From Bordetella parapertussis (GTDB taxonomy: Bacteria; Pseudomonadota; Gammaproteobacteria; Burkholderiales; Burkholderiaceae_B), in NCBI GenBank assembly GCA_945865935.1, contig CAMBFI010000007.1:1-64000 (forward strand): 64,000 bases of DNA, given 5' to 3'. Below the pieces are notes generated by a model, which saw only the letters and a list, made by a program, of their open reading frames with translations, did not search any database and was not told where the DNA came from. The position numbers and the translations under genes are program-made. Shown one piece after another: positions 56,179 to 64,000 of this stretch (within the stretch, counting starts at the first letter, position 1; the number at the start of each line of letters is the position of its first letter).

Positions 56179-57819
56179 ATGATTGCGCTATTACCGCGTT
56201 TTGCCGTCTTCGGAATATGTTTGGCGCTCGGCTTGTTCTCGCCGCTCGCCGCACTCAACTCTTCATCTCCAGCAGGCTGGTGGCTCTTCAGTGTTGTGAT
56301 GTGGAGCCTCTCTGCGTTAGGCATTTGGGATATTTTTCAGACCCACCACGCAATCCTGCGCAACTATCCCATCATCGGTCATTTACGCTATCTCTTTGAA
56401 GAGTCAGGCCCTGCCCTGCGTCAGTACTTTTTTGAAGACGACCATGCTGAAACACCATTTTCGAGAGCTGATCGCTCTTTAGTCTATCAGCGTGCAAAAC
56501 AAGAGATCGACAAACGCCCTTTTGGTACCCAACTCGACGTCTACAGCGATCGCTACGAGTGGATTAATCACTCGATGATTCCAAGCAAGATCAGCAACAG
56601 CGATTTCAGGATCGTTGTGGGTGGCCCGGACTGCACACAGCCCGTCTCTCTCTCGGTACTCAATATTTCCGCCATGAGCTTCGGGGCACTATCGGCCAAC
56701 GCAATCCTAGCGCTGAACCAAGGAGCACGAACGGGTAACTTTGCGCATGACACCGGTGAAGGCGGCATTAGTCGTTACCACAGGAAGCACGGCGGAGACT
56801 TAATCTGGAACATCGGCTCTGGCTACTTTGGCTGCCGAGACGAGGCGGGACGGTTCTCAGAGTCGCATTTCGTTGAGCATGCAACCAGCGATCAAGTCAA
56901 AATGATTGAGATTAAGTTGTCTCAAGGCGCGAAGCCTGGTCATGGCGGAGTACTTCCCGGGGGCAAAGTCACAGCAGAGATTGCCGCCGCGCGCGGAGTC
57001 CCAGCTGGTCACGACTGTAACTCGCCACCCGCACACGCCGAGTTCGACACTCCGATTGGCTTGCTTGAGTTCGTTGCACGCCTGCGCCGTTTATCTGGCG
57101 GCAAACCCGTTGGGTTCAAGCTGTGTATCGGACACGCTTGGGAATGGTTTGCCATCGCCAAAGCCATGATCAAAACCGGCATCACCCCGGACTTCATCGT
57201 GATCGATGGTGCCGAAGGCGGCACCGGTGCAGCACCCATCGAGTTTGTAGATCATGTCGGTACACCCCTGCGCGAAGCCATTCGGCTCGTGCACAACACG
57301 CTAGTCGGCTTAAATTTGCGTGACCGCATAAAACTTGGCGCATCCGGCAAAGTGATCTCGGCCTTTGACATGATGCGGGTCTTTGCGCTGGGCGCTGATT
57401 GGTGCAACAGCGCGCGCGCGTTTATGTTCGCGATCGGCTGCATACAAGCGCAGCAGTGCCATACGGGTCGATGCCCAACCGGTGTCGCCACACAAGATCC
57501 CGAGCGACAGAGGGCACTTGTCCCAGAGGACAAAGCCGTGCGTGTCGCCCAGTTTCATCACAATACCCTGCATGCGCTCGCTGAGTTACTACAGGCGTCA
57601 GGACTTCAACATCCTGACGGCGTCACCACGAACCACATTGCCCAACGCAAGGTCGACGAGCGTGTCGCACTGATGTCTGAAACCTATAATGACATCGCGC
57701 CGGGATCATTGCTCAATAACACCCTGTACGGCCGTGTGTTTGAGGTGTGCTGGCCGATAGCAAGCCCAGATAGTTTCAAGCCACTGGAGTCACTGCCTGA
57801 GCGACTCGCCCATATTTAA
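56179..57819 (+). CDS. Membrane-anchored FMN-binding glutamate-synthase-domain protein
   Basis: 546 residues. Two N-terminal hydrophobic segments (about 1-24 and 32-54), then a GltB-type FMN/FeS synthase domain: GHGGVLPGGKVTAEIA, DGAEGGTGAAP, and the 3Fe-4S cysteine motif CIQAQQCHTGRC (C-x5-C-x4-C). There is no glutaminase domain, unlike true GltB. ATG 56179 has AGGGGG upstream; GTG 56173 is possible. The reaction of this standalone family is not established. It ends sharing 4 bp with the convergent CoA transferase. Confidence 0.87.
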   Translation: MIALLPRFAVFGICLALGLFSPLAALNSSSPAGWWLFSVVMWSLSALGIWDIFQTHHAILRNYPIIGHLRYLFEESGPALRQYFFEDDHAETPFSRADRSLVYQRAKQEIDKRPFGTQLDVYSDRYEWINHSMIPSKISNSDFRIVVGGPDCTQPVSLSVLNISAMSFGALSANAILALNQGARTGNFAHDTGEGGISRYHRKHGGDLIWNIGSGYFGCRDEAGRFSESHFVEHATSDQVKMIEIKLSQGAKPGHGGVLPGGKVTAEIAAARGVPAGHDCNSPPAHAEFDTPIGLLEFVARLRRLSGGKPVGFKLCIGHAWEWFAIAKAMIKTGITPDFIVIDGAEGGTGAAPIEFVDHVGTPLREAIRLVHNTLVGLNLRDRIKLGASGKVISAFDMMRVFALGADWCNSARAFMFAIGCIQAQQCHTGRCPTGVATQDPERQRALVPEDKAVRVAQFHHNTLHALAELLQASGLQHPDGVTTNHIAQRKVDERVALMSETYNDIAPGSLLNNTLYGRVFEVCWPIASPDSFKPLESLPERLAHI

Positions 57820-59012
57820 ATGACTAAACGCTTTTGTAAGTCAGCAATTTGTTCGCTCGAATAGCCTAACTCGCGCATCAAGGCTTCCGTATCAGCTCCA
57901 CGTGCCGGAGTGGCCGATCGAATTTCACTGGGCGTACGTGACAAGCCAACCGGCTGGCCGACAACTCTGATATCGCCAAGCTCAGGATGATGCACCGGCA
58001 CTGCAATCCCAAGGTGTTGTGTTTGTGGGTCATCAAACACCTCATCCATTTTGTAGATTGGCCCACTTGCGACACTCGCAGCCTCAAACCGACGAATCCA
58101 ATTCTGAGTGGAGTCTGCACGCGTAATCGCAGACAGTTCTGCATTCAGCGCAACACGATTGGTTGAACGTAACTTACCCGTTTTGTATTCCGGCCGCTCA
58201 AGCAGGTGCTCAGCGTGCATCGCTTTGCAAAGTCTTTCCCACATTTGTTGCGCGCCCGCTCCGGCGATATTGATATACCCGTCTGAGGTTTGAAAAACAC
58301 CCGTGGGGATTGAGGTCGGATGATCGTTGCCCGCCTGCTCTGGAATTTCCTTGCCAATCAACCAGCGTGCTGCCTGAAAATCGAGCATGCTTATCATGGA
58401 CTCTAGCAAAGATGTCTGCACCCACTGTCCTTGACCAGACTCTTCTCGTTCTAGCAAAGCCGTCAGGATACCCAACGCACAATACAAACCTGTCGCCGAA
58501 TCTGCCACTGCGATACCCGCGCGCACAGGGCCCTGGCCTGGCAAGCCCGTTACCGCCATGAGACCGCCCATGCCTTGCACGATTTGATCGTAGCCCGGGC
58601 GCTTTGCATAAGGCCCATCCTGCCCGAACCCCGACACGCTCGCATACACAAGCCGAGGATTCGTTTGCTTGAGTGACTCGTAATCAATGCCCAACCTGAA
58701 CTTGACATCTGGTCGGAAGTTTTCAATCACTACGTCGGCCTTGTCGGCCATTTTTTTAAAGATAGCCAAGCCTTCTGGATCTTTAAGGTTTAAGGTCAGG
58801 CTTCTCTTATTACGATGTAGGTTCTGGAAATCAGGACCCAGCCGACTATCGCCCCAGCCGTCACTGACGCCCAATCCTTCAGGCGTCTCAATCTTGATAA
58901 TTTCTGCCCCCCAATCACCTAACTGTCGCACCGCAGTTGGACCAGAGCGCAACCGCGTTAGATCCAACACACGAAACCTTGCGAGGGGCCCTTTTCTAGC
59001 TTGGGCAGTCAT
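57816..59012 (-). CDS. CaiB/BaiF-family (class III) CoA transferase
   Basis: 398 residues. Catalytic Asp in VADSATGLYCALGILTAL near residue 169, matching formyl-CoA transferase. GPTAVRQLGDWGAEIIKIE and the RNKRSLTLNLK motif are class III signatures. It moves CoA between acyl groups. The Bug receptor gene directly upstream overlaps by 4 bp, so the carboxylate it imports is a plausible substrate. Specific acid not determinable. Confidence 0.9.
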   Translation of the reverse strand: MTAQARKGPLARFRVLDLTRLRSGPTAVRQLGDWGAEIIKIETPEGLGVSDGWGDSRLGPDFQNLHRNKRSLTLNLKDPEGLAIFKKMADKADVVIENFRPDVKFRLGIDYESLKQTNPRLVYASVSGFGQDGPYAKRPGYDQIVQGMGGLMAVTGLPGQGPVRAGIAVADSATGLYCALGILTALLEREESGQGQWVQTSLLESMISMLDFQAARWLIGKEIPEQAGNDHPTSIPTGVFQTSDGYINIAGAGAQQMWERLCKAMHAEHLLERPEYKTGKLRSTNRVALNAELSAITRADSTQNWIRRFEAASVASGPIYKMDEVFDDPQTQHLGIAVPVHHPELGDIRVVGQPVGLSRTPSEIRSATPARGADTEALMRELGYSSEQIADLQKRLVI

Positions 59013-59971
59013 GGCTGGCCGCTCCGTTGCCGTTTAGCGACTGCTCCCCAGCGTTCATAGTCCTGCTTAATAAGCGCTGAGAATCCTTCGGGTGTAGACG
59101 TCTCAATATCGAATCCCGCTGCGACAAGCGACGCTTTGACATCCGGCATCGCCAGAACGAGATTAATGTGATGATTCAATTTTTGTATGACCGCCTGTGG
59201 GGTGGCCACCGGTACGGCAAGGCCATACCAACCCTTTGCCTCGAACTCAGGAAACCCAGACTCTGCCGCGCCCTTCACATCGGGCAGTGCCTCGACACGC
59301 TTGTTTCCCGTCACGGCCAGCGCTTTGAGCTTGCCCGCTTTAACCAGCGGTATCGCGGAGGGCAGACTCGCCACCATGACATCGATATCGCCTCGAGACA
59401 ACTCCACGACAGCAGTGGTTGCGTTCTTGTACGGGATGTACAGCATCTTGGTTTTAACAAGCGTCTGAAACAACACGCCAATCAACTCTGTTTGAGACGA
59501 GGTCGACGCGAAGGTTGCGCCGCCTGTTTTTTTGCGGGCGAAGTCCGCGAACTCCTGCAAGGAGTTATAAGGTGCGTCTGGGTAGGTCACGATAAGATAA
59601 GGCTGTGTGACGCCAAGCGCCACGCCGGCAAAGTCCTTTAGCGGGTCGTAACCTAAATCCTTGTGTACAAACGGATTGACTGCAAAGGTACTTGTAAAGG
59701 CCAACGTCATGGTGTGCCCATCGGGCGCCGATTTAGCGCCAAAGGCCGTGCCGATACCACCTTGCGCGCCGGGTTTGTTTTCTACAATGACAGACTGCCC
59801 CAACTGATCACCGAGCTTAGCCGCCACCACTCGAGCAAAGGTGTCTGTCCCTCCACCCGCCGCATTCGGTACAACAATCCGTAGCGGTTTGGTGGGAAAG
59901 GCCGCTTGTTGCGCAACCGCATTGCCACCTACCCAGCAAATCAACATCAAAAGTGCGATAAAGTGACGCAT
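59009..59971 (-). CDS. Bug-family tripartite tricarboxylate transporter receptor
   Basis: 320 residues. Signal peptide (about 1-20, cleaved after AVA), then the Bug fold: FPTKPLRIVVPNAAGGGTDTFARVVA, NKPGAQGGIG, and PDGHTMTL, in order. Periplasmic solute-binding protein for organic acids. No TctA/TctB membrane partner is near, as is usual for the many orphan Bug genes of Alcaligenaceae. First gene of a pair with the CoA transferase. Confidence 0.92.
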   Translation of the reverse strand: MRHFIALLMLICWVGGNAVAQQAAFPTKPLRIVVPNAAGGGTDTFARVVAAKLGDQLGQSVIVENKPGAQGGIGTAFGAKSAPDGHTMTLAFTSTFAVNPFVHKDLGYDPLKDFAGVALGVTQPYLIVTYPDAPYNSLQEFADFARKKTGGATFASTSSQTELIGVLFQTLVKTKMLYIPYKNATTAVVELSRGDIDVMVASLPSAIPLVKAGKLKALAVTGNKRVEALPDVKGAAESGFPEFEAKGWYGLAVPVATPQAVIQKLNHHINLVLAMPDVKASLVAAGFDIETSTPEGFSALIKQDYERWGAVAKRQRSGQP

Positions 59972-60062
59972 AGCCGTTCTCCTTGAGTATCGTTATTGTT
60001 TTAAGCATACAGGACTATAAAGCGTTCTAAAACATATTTATCGCAGCAAAGGAATCGTATCA

Positions 60063-60860
60063 ATGTCCGTCAGTCCACCTGCCTCTGAACCCAGCACTGC
60101 TCAGGCCACAACACCAGAACTCAAGATAAGTGGCTCGATCGCGACAATCCGTCTGCGCAATCCCGCTTACGCAAACAGATTAAGTCCCGCCGATTTAGAC
60201 GTGATTCGAGCCCACATCGAAACCGTCAATGCCAACCAACATGTGCTCGTGCTCAAATTCGTTGCAGACGGAAAATATTTCTGCAGCGGCTACGACATAT
60301 CTTCCTTAGCCGCTGACGCCGCGCCCTCATCGCTGTACTTCGGCGACACGGTCGATATCGTCGAGCGCGCCAGACCCGTCACGATTGCTGCAATCAATGG
60401 CGGCGTTTATGGCGGCGGAACCGACTTAAGCTTGGCTTGCGATTTCCGAATCGGCGTGCCTGATGCGAATATGTTTATGCCAGCGGCCAAACTAGGCTTG
60501 CACTTTTATCCCGGTGGCATGGTGCGCTACGTCTCACGCCTCGGTCTAAACCAAGCGAAACGGTTGTTTTTAACGTGCGAAAAGATTCTTGCGCCCGAAA
60601 TGCTTTCAATAGGTTTCCTAAACGAAATCGTTCCAGCCGACACACTTTACACACGCGTCGATGCACTGAGTGCACAACTTGCAAGCATGGCGCCTATCGC
60701 CTTAGCGGGTATCAAAAAACATCTCAATCTGATTGCCCGAGGTGAACTGGATGACGCTGCCATTCGCGCAGCCGTGTTGCACTCGGAGCAATCGCAAGAT
60801 ATGAAAGAAGGTGCGCTCGCCTGGAAAGAAAAACGTGCGGCGAACTTCACGGGTAATTAG
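60063..60860 (+). CDS. Enoyl-CoA hydratase/isomerase superfamily protein with replaced catalytic Glu
   Basis: 265 residues, crotonase fold. Oxyanion-hole segments FCSGYDISSL (about 73-82) and INGGVYGGGTDLSLACD (about 111-127). The two hydratase glutamates (rat E144, E164) align with D121 and A141, so simple hydratase activity is doubtful; isomerase, thioesterase or CoA-ester cleavage is possible. Divergent from the Bug/CoA transferase pair across 91 bp. Confidence 0.85.
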   Translation: MSVSPPASEPSTAQATTPELKISGSIATIRLRNPAYANRLSPADLDVIRAHIETVNANQHVLVLKFVADGKYFCSGYDISSLAADAAPSSLYFGDTVDIVERARPVTIAAINGGVYGGGTDLSLACDFRIGVPDANMFMPAAKLGLHFYPGGMVRYVSRLGLNQAKRLFLTCEKILAPEMLSIGFLNEIVPADTLYTRVDALSAQLASMAPIALAGIKKHLNLIARGELDDAAIRAAVLHSEQSQDMKEGALAWKEKRAANFTGN

Positions 60861-60922
60861 CAATGTAAGGGCGAAGCATTCACTAGATATTTCTGACATC
60901 CTTTCTCGACAGTGAGCACCTC

Positions 60923-61927
60923 ATGAACAAAAAACCTAAAGTTGCACTCATTAGCACCGGCGGCACGATTACCTCCATGAGTACCGTTGGAGAGCTCGAC
61001 CTATTTGAATACAGCTCAACCGGTATTCGGCTCGACGCAAATCAAATGCTGGAAAAATTCCATCATTGCAACACCGTCGCAGACGTCATCCCCGTTCCTT
61101 TTGACACGCTGCTTTCAACTGCTGTGAGCTTTCCGGAGTGGAAACGTCTTGCGCAGACCATCATGGATTTACAACAACAGCACCCCGACTTAAGCGGTGT
61201 GGTCATTTTGCATGGCACCTCATCGATGGAAGAAACAGCGTATGCACTCAGTCTCACGCTTAAGACGGACTTGCCCGTTGTTTTGACAGGATCTCAGCGA
61301 CCTGCAAGCGCCTTATCTTCTGATGCAGGCTTAAACATCTTTAACGCTGTGCGTATTGCAAGTACGCCCCAAGCCCGTGAGATGGGCGTCATGATTGCAC
61401 TGAATGATGAAATCCATGCCGCACGTGAAGTCACTAAAAGCGCCAATGGCCGGCTGCAAACATTTGTGTCACACGACTTTGGTGTGCTCGGCCACGCGGA
61501 TGGCGATCGAATTGTCTTCTACCGCCAACCCACTCAGCGCCACAATCCGGACACTGAGTTCGATATCCTGAGCATGGCTGCGTTTCCGCGAGTCGATATT
61601 GCCTACAGCTATGCGGGTGACGATGGCGCAGCGATCAATGCGTTCGTTCAAGCAGGTGCGAAAGGTATTGTTGCCGCCGCGTTTGCGCCCGGCCTGTTGA
61701 CCCCGCAGGAAGACATTGCCATGCGCGATGCAGTCAAGGCGGGCGTGCGCGTGGTGATTTCTTCTCGCGCGGGCTCAGGCCGCACCTTTGCACCAGCGAA
61801 ATCGAGAGAGGCTGGCTACTTGCAGGCCGACAACCTCAATCCACAAAAGGCACGTGTGCTGCTAGGACTAGGTTTAGCTGTTACCCAAGATCGGGAACAA
61901 CTGCAACGGATGTTTGATCAGTACTAG
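60923..61927 (+). CDS. Asparaginase-family amidohydrolase
   Basis: 334 residues. First active-site motif STGGTITSM with T15, second motif VILHGTSSMEETAYAL with T99. In classical type II L-asparaginase the residue after this Thr is Asp; here it is S100. No signal peptide, so cytoplasmic. 62 bp after the crotonase-like gene, same strand. Substrate may not be asparagine. Confidence 0.85.
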   Translation: MNKKPKVALISTGGTITSMSTVGELDLFEYSSTGIRLDANQMLEKFHHCNTVADVIPVPFDTLLSTAVSFPEWKRLAQTIMDLQQQHPDLSGVVILHGTSSMEETAYALSLTLKTDLPVVLTGSQRPASALSSDAGLNIFNAVRIASTPQAREMGVMIALNDEIHAAREVTKSANGRLQTFVSHDFGVLGHADGDRIVFYRQPTQRHNPDTEFDILSMAAFPRVDIAYSYAGDDGAAINAFVQAGAKGIVAAAFAPGLLTPQEDIAMRDAVKAGVRVVISSRAGSGRTFAPAKSREAGYLQADNLNPQKARVLLGLGLAVTQDREQLQRMFDQY

Positions 61928-61945
61928 CAGGATGGGCGGCGTCTG

Positions 61946-62707
61946 TTACAGAGCCGCCTCGATAAGCTGTCGAGCAATACTGACTGGGTCTGGCAAGAGC
62001 GGCAAGGCATCGCGCGAAAACCAGTCAGCCGCTTCAATCTCGGAAGGGTCTGGTGTGATCGTGCCACCCGCATAGTCTGCAAAGTAAGCGATCATCAACG
62101 AGTTAGGGAACGGCCAAGGTTGGCTCTTGAAGTATCGAAGATTTGTGATCTCAATACCGACCTCTTCCCGCACCTCGCGCACTGCGCACTGCTCAAGTGT
62201 TTCGCCGGGCTCGACAAAGCCCGCTAAGGCGCTGAACACCCCTGGTTTGAAATGCGGGCTACGCGCAAGCAATAAGTCGTTTCCGCGTTCAACCAGCACC
62301 ATGACCGCCGGCGATATTCTCGGGTAAGCCGTGAGCCGACAGGAGGGACATTCCATCGCAAACTCAGTGGTCTTCATGATGTTGGGTGTACCGCAATGCC
62401 CACAGAACTGATGGTTCTTTTGCCAGTCAATCATCTGTGTCGCACGACCGGCTAACGCAAACGCCTCGGCCCCCTCGGAGCCAAAGATGCTACGAACAGG
62501 TCGCAATTCACCTACAAAGTGTGTGGGAATTTGCTCCGCTTCGATCGCGTAGCAAGGTTTGCCTTGCCACTCACCGATCAGCAGCGGGTGATGCGGCGTA
62601 CTAAAGTCTGACGCACGCGCCAGCGGAAACACTCCAGCAGATTCGTTTTCGGTTGATATAAAAACCTGATTGCCGTGTCGGACAATCCAATAGGTCAAGT
62701 CGCTCAT
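61946..62707 (-). CDS. nudC: NAD+ diphosphatase / RNA de-NADding Nudix hydrolase
   Basis: 253 residues. N-terminal domain, zinc ribbon CGHCGTP...CPSC (about 115-137), Nudix box GFVEPGETLEQCAVREVREEVGIE read in order, and the NudC-specific SQPWPFPNSLM motif. Cleaves NADH/NAD caps. ATG 62707 is preferred to TTG 62719. Converges with the asparaginase gene; a GGCGGC/GCCGCC hairpin at 61935-61958 lacks a T run. Confidence 0.93.
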   Translation of the reverse strand: MSDLTYWIVRHGNQVFISTENESAGVFPLARASDFSTPHHPLLIGEWQGKPCYAIEAEQIPTHFVGELRPVRSIFGSEGAEAFALAGRATQMIDWQKNHQFCGHCGTPNIMKTTEFAMECPSCRLTAYPRISPAVMVLVERGNDLLLARSPHFKPGVFSALAGFVEPGETLEQCAVREVREEVGIEITNLRYFKSQPWPFPNSLMIAYFADYAGGTITPDPSEIEAADWFSRDALPLLPDPVSIARQLIEAAL

Positions 62708-62846
62708 TAAGGTTCTCAAATAAATAATGCTCGCTAAGTCTCATACAGACCTTAGACTATGAATCCTGTGTATTGTATTCTTACAAACACGCAGATACAC
62801 GCTTAAAGTCGTCCTACCCGGGCTGGCGCAAGCACTAAGGTAAACC

Positions 62847-64000
62847 ATGAATGCTCCGCTCTCCAGTACATCGCAGGCCGCTTTGGCGACGGTTACCTTA
62901 GACGACAAATATACACAGGCTGAAGGGCGTGCCTTCATGAGCGGTGTGCAGGCCTTGGTCAGATTGCCCATGCTGCAGCAAAGGCGTGATGCAGCGATTG
63001 GATTAAACACTGCAGGCTTCATTAGTGGCTACCGCGGTAGTCCGCTCGGTGGTTATGACCAGGCGCTGTGGTCAGCAAAAAAACACTTAGCGAAACAAAA
63101 CATCGTTTTTCAGCCGGGTGTCAACGAAGAACTCGCGGCAACCGCAATTTGGGGTACGCAACAACTCGACCTCTATCCCACCAAAAAGAAACACGACGGC
63201 GTGTTCGGTATTTGGTATGGCAAAGGTCCGGGCGTCGACCGCTGTTCAGACGTATTCAAACATGCAAATATGGCCGGGACCGCCAAATTTGGTGGAGTCA
63301 TTGCCATCGCCGGTGACGATCATGCGGCAAAGAGTTCAACGGCCGCTCACCAGAGCGACCATATCTTTAACGCCTGCGGTTTTCCAGTTTTTTTCCCAAG
63401 TGATGTCCAGGGGATTCTGGACATGGGTGTGCATGCCTTCGCGCTGAGTCGCTTTTCGGGCTTGTGGACTGGCATGAAAACCATTCAGGAAGTCGTCGAG
63501 TCAAGCACGAGGGTCGATATCGCCCACGATCGCGTCAAGATTGTGTTGCCCGAAGACTTTGTTTTACCCGTCGGTGGGTTGCATCTGCGTTGGCCCGATA
63601 GTCCTCTCGAGCAAGAAGCTCGGCTGATGGATTACAAGTGGTATGCCGCGCTCGCCTATATCCGCGCCAACAAGCTGAATCGCACGACCATTCAAGGCCC
63701 CAACGACCGCTTCGGCATTATTGCAAGTGGCAAAGCCTACCGCGACACTCGCCAAGCGTTGCTAGACCTCGGCCTAGACGACACAGCCTGTCAGCGACTC
63801 GGAATCAGGCTTCATCAGGTGAACGTCGTCTGGCCGCTTGAGCCCTCAATCACGAGAGAGTTCGCCCTTGGACTAAAGGAAATCCTCGTTGTAGAGGAGA
63901 AGCGGCAGCTTATTGAATACCAAATTAAAGAAGAGCTTTACAACTGGCGAGCGGATGTACGACCTGACGTATTAGGTAAGTTCGATCAGACACCTGGGGA
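62847..64000 (+). CDS. Indolepyruvate ferredoxin oxidoreductase, fused subunits, 5' part
   Basis: About 384 codons from ATG 62847, open to the window end with no stop. Visible: FISGYRGSPLGGYDQAL, PGVNEELAATAIWG, GIWYGKGPGVDRCSDVFKHAN, GVIAIAGDDHAAKSSTAAHQSDH, characteristic of the large fused IorA/IorB proteins of proteobacteria (about 1150-1200 aa in the family). They oxidatively decarboxylate aryl-2-oxo acids to acyl-CoA. Divergent from nudC by 140 bp. Confidence 0.92.
   Translation, partial: MNAPLSSTSQAALATVTLDDKYTQAEGRAFMSGVQALVRLPMLQQRRDAAIGLNTAGFISGYRGSPLGGYDQALWSAKKHLAKQNIVFQPGVNEELAATAIWGTQQLDLYPTKKKHDGVFGIWYGKGPGVDRCSDVFKHANMAGTAKFGGVIAIAGDDHAAKSSTAAHQSDHIFNACGFPVFFPSDVQGILDMGVHAFALSRFSGLWTGMKTIQEVVESSTRVDIAHDRVKIVLPEDFVLPVGGLHLRWPDSPLEQEARLMDYKWYAALAYIRANKLNRTTIQGPNDRFGIIASGKAYRDTRQALLDLGLDDTACQRLGIRLHQVNVVWPLEPSITREFALGLKEILVVEEKRQLIEYQIKEELYNWRADVRPDVLGKFDQTPG

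Noticed and set aside
61935-61958. Hairpin between asparaginase and nudC as terminator
   Set aside because: Stem is good but no T run follows on either strand.

Overview
The window is a compact, gene-dense stretch (by eye roughly 53-56% G+C) of a betaproteobacterial chromosome. Gene order and protein sequences point to Burkholderiales, most likely Alcaligenaceae (a relative of Bordetella/Achromobacter with lower G+C). Support comes from tRNA-Leu/tig/clpP/clpX/lon, dapC-dapD-prmB, sodB/xseA/exbBD/lpxK/Trm112/kdsB/adk, DUF3579-argD-argF-argG, a Bug-type periplasmic receptor, and a fused indolepyruvate ferredoxin oxidoreductase. The genus is an inference. I found no insertion sequence, prophage, integrase, CRISPR array or toxin-antitoxin pair.

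Layout. 0-8 kb: the 3' end of an aromatic aminotransferase, lexA behind two SOS boxes, then on the minus strand the proteostasis block tRNA-Leu(UAG)-tig-clpP-clpX and lon-hslR. 8-13 kb: lysine/diaminopimelate genes dapC and dapD, prmB and an ABC-F ATPase. 13-19 kb (minus): uvrD behind a fatty acid desaturase, an RsmB/NOP RNA methyltransferase and purN. 19-25.7 kb (plus): ribF-ileS-lspA-coaBC-dedA-dut with several overlapping start/stop junctions. 25.7-31.9 kb (minus): clpS-clpA-pqiA-pqiB-pqiC. 32-34.8 kb: a cold-shock gene, a DUF192 secreted protein, a 3-oxoadipyl-CoA-type thiolase and sodB. 34.9-43.1 kb: xseA, then divergently exbB-exbD-lpxK-Trm112-kdsB-adk, an SDR, murJ and rpsT. 43.2-50 kb: a 2-hydroxyacid dehydrogenase, DUF3579, argD-argF-argG and a two-component system. 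50-56 kb: tRNA-Val, hupB, metZ-like, rlmB, rnr, tRNA-Leu(CAG) and a GNAT gene. 56-64 kb: a more accessory catabolic region with a membrane-anchored GltB-like flavoprotein, CoA transferase, Bug receptor, crotonase-like protein, asparaginase-like protein, nudC and the first third of an indolepyruvate ferredoxin oxidoreductase that runs off the end.

Most of the window is conserved housekeeping DNA, and I see no clear new multi-gene system. The most interesting signals are small. They are an AT-rich gap with two facing DnaA-box-like sites (36.2-36.5 kb), terminators lying inside both ends of the DUF192 coding sequence (32.4-32.9 kb), a promoter -10 element inside the hupB terminator loop (50.26 kb), and the tRNA-Leu promoter overlapping the probable rnr start codon (55.44 kb). 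The accessory module at 56-62 kb also encodes two enzymes whose usual catalytic residues are replaced.
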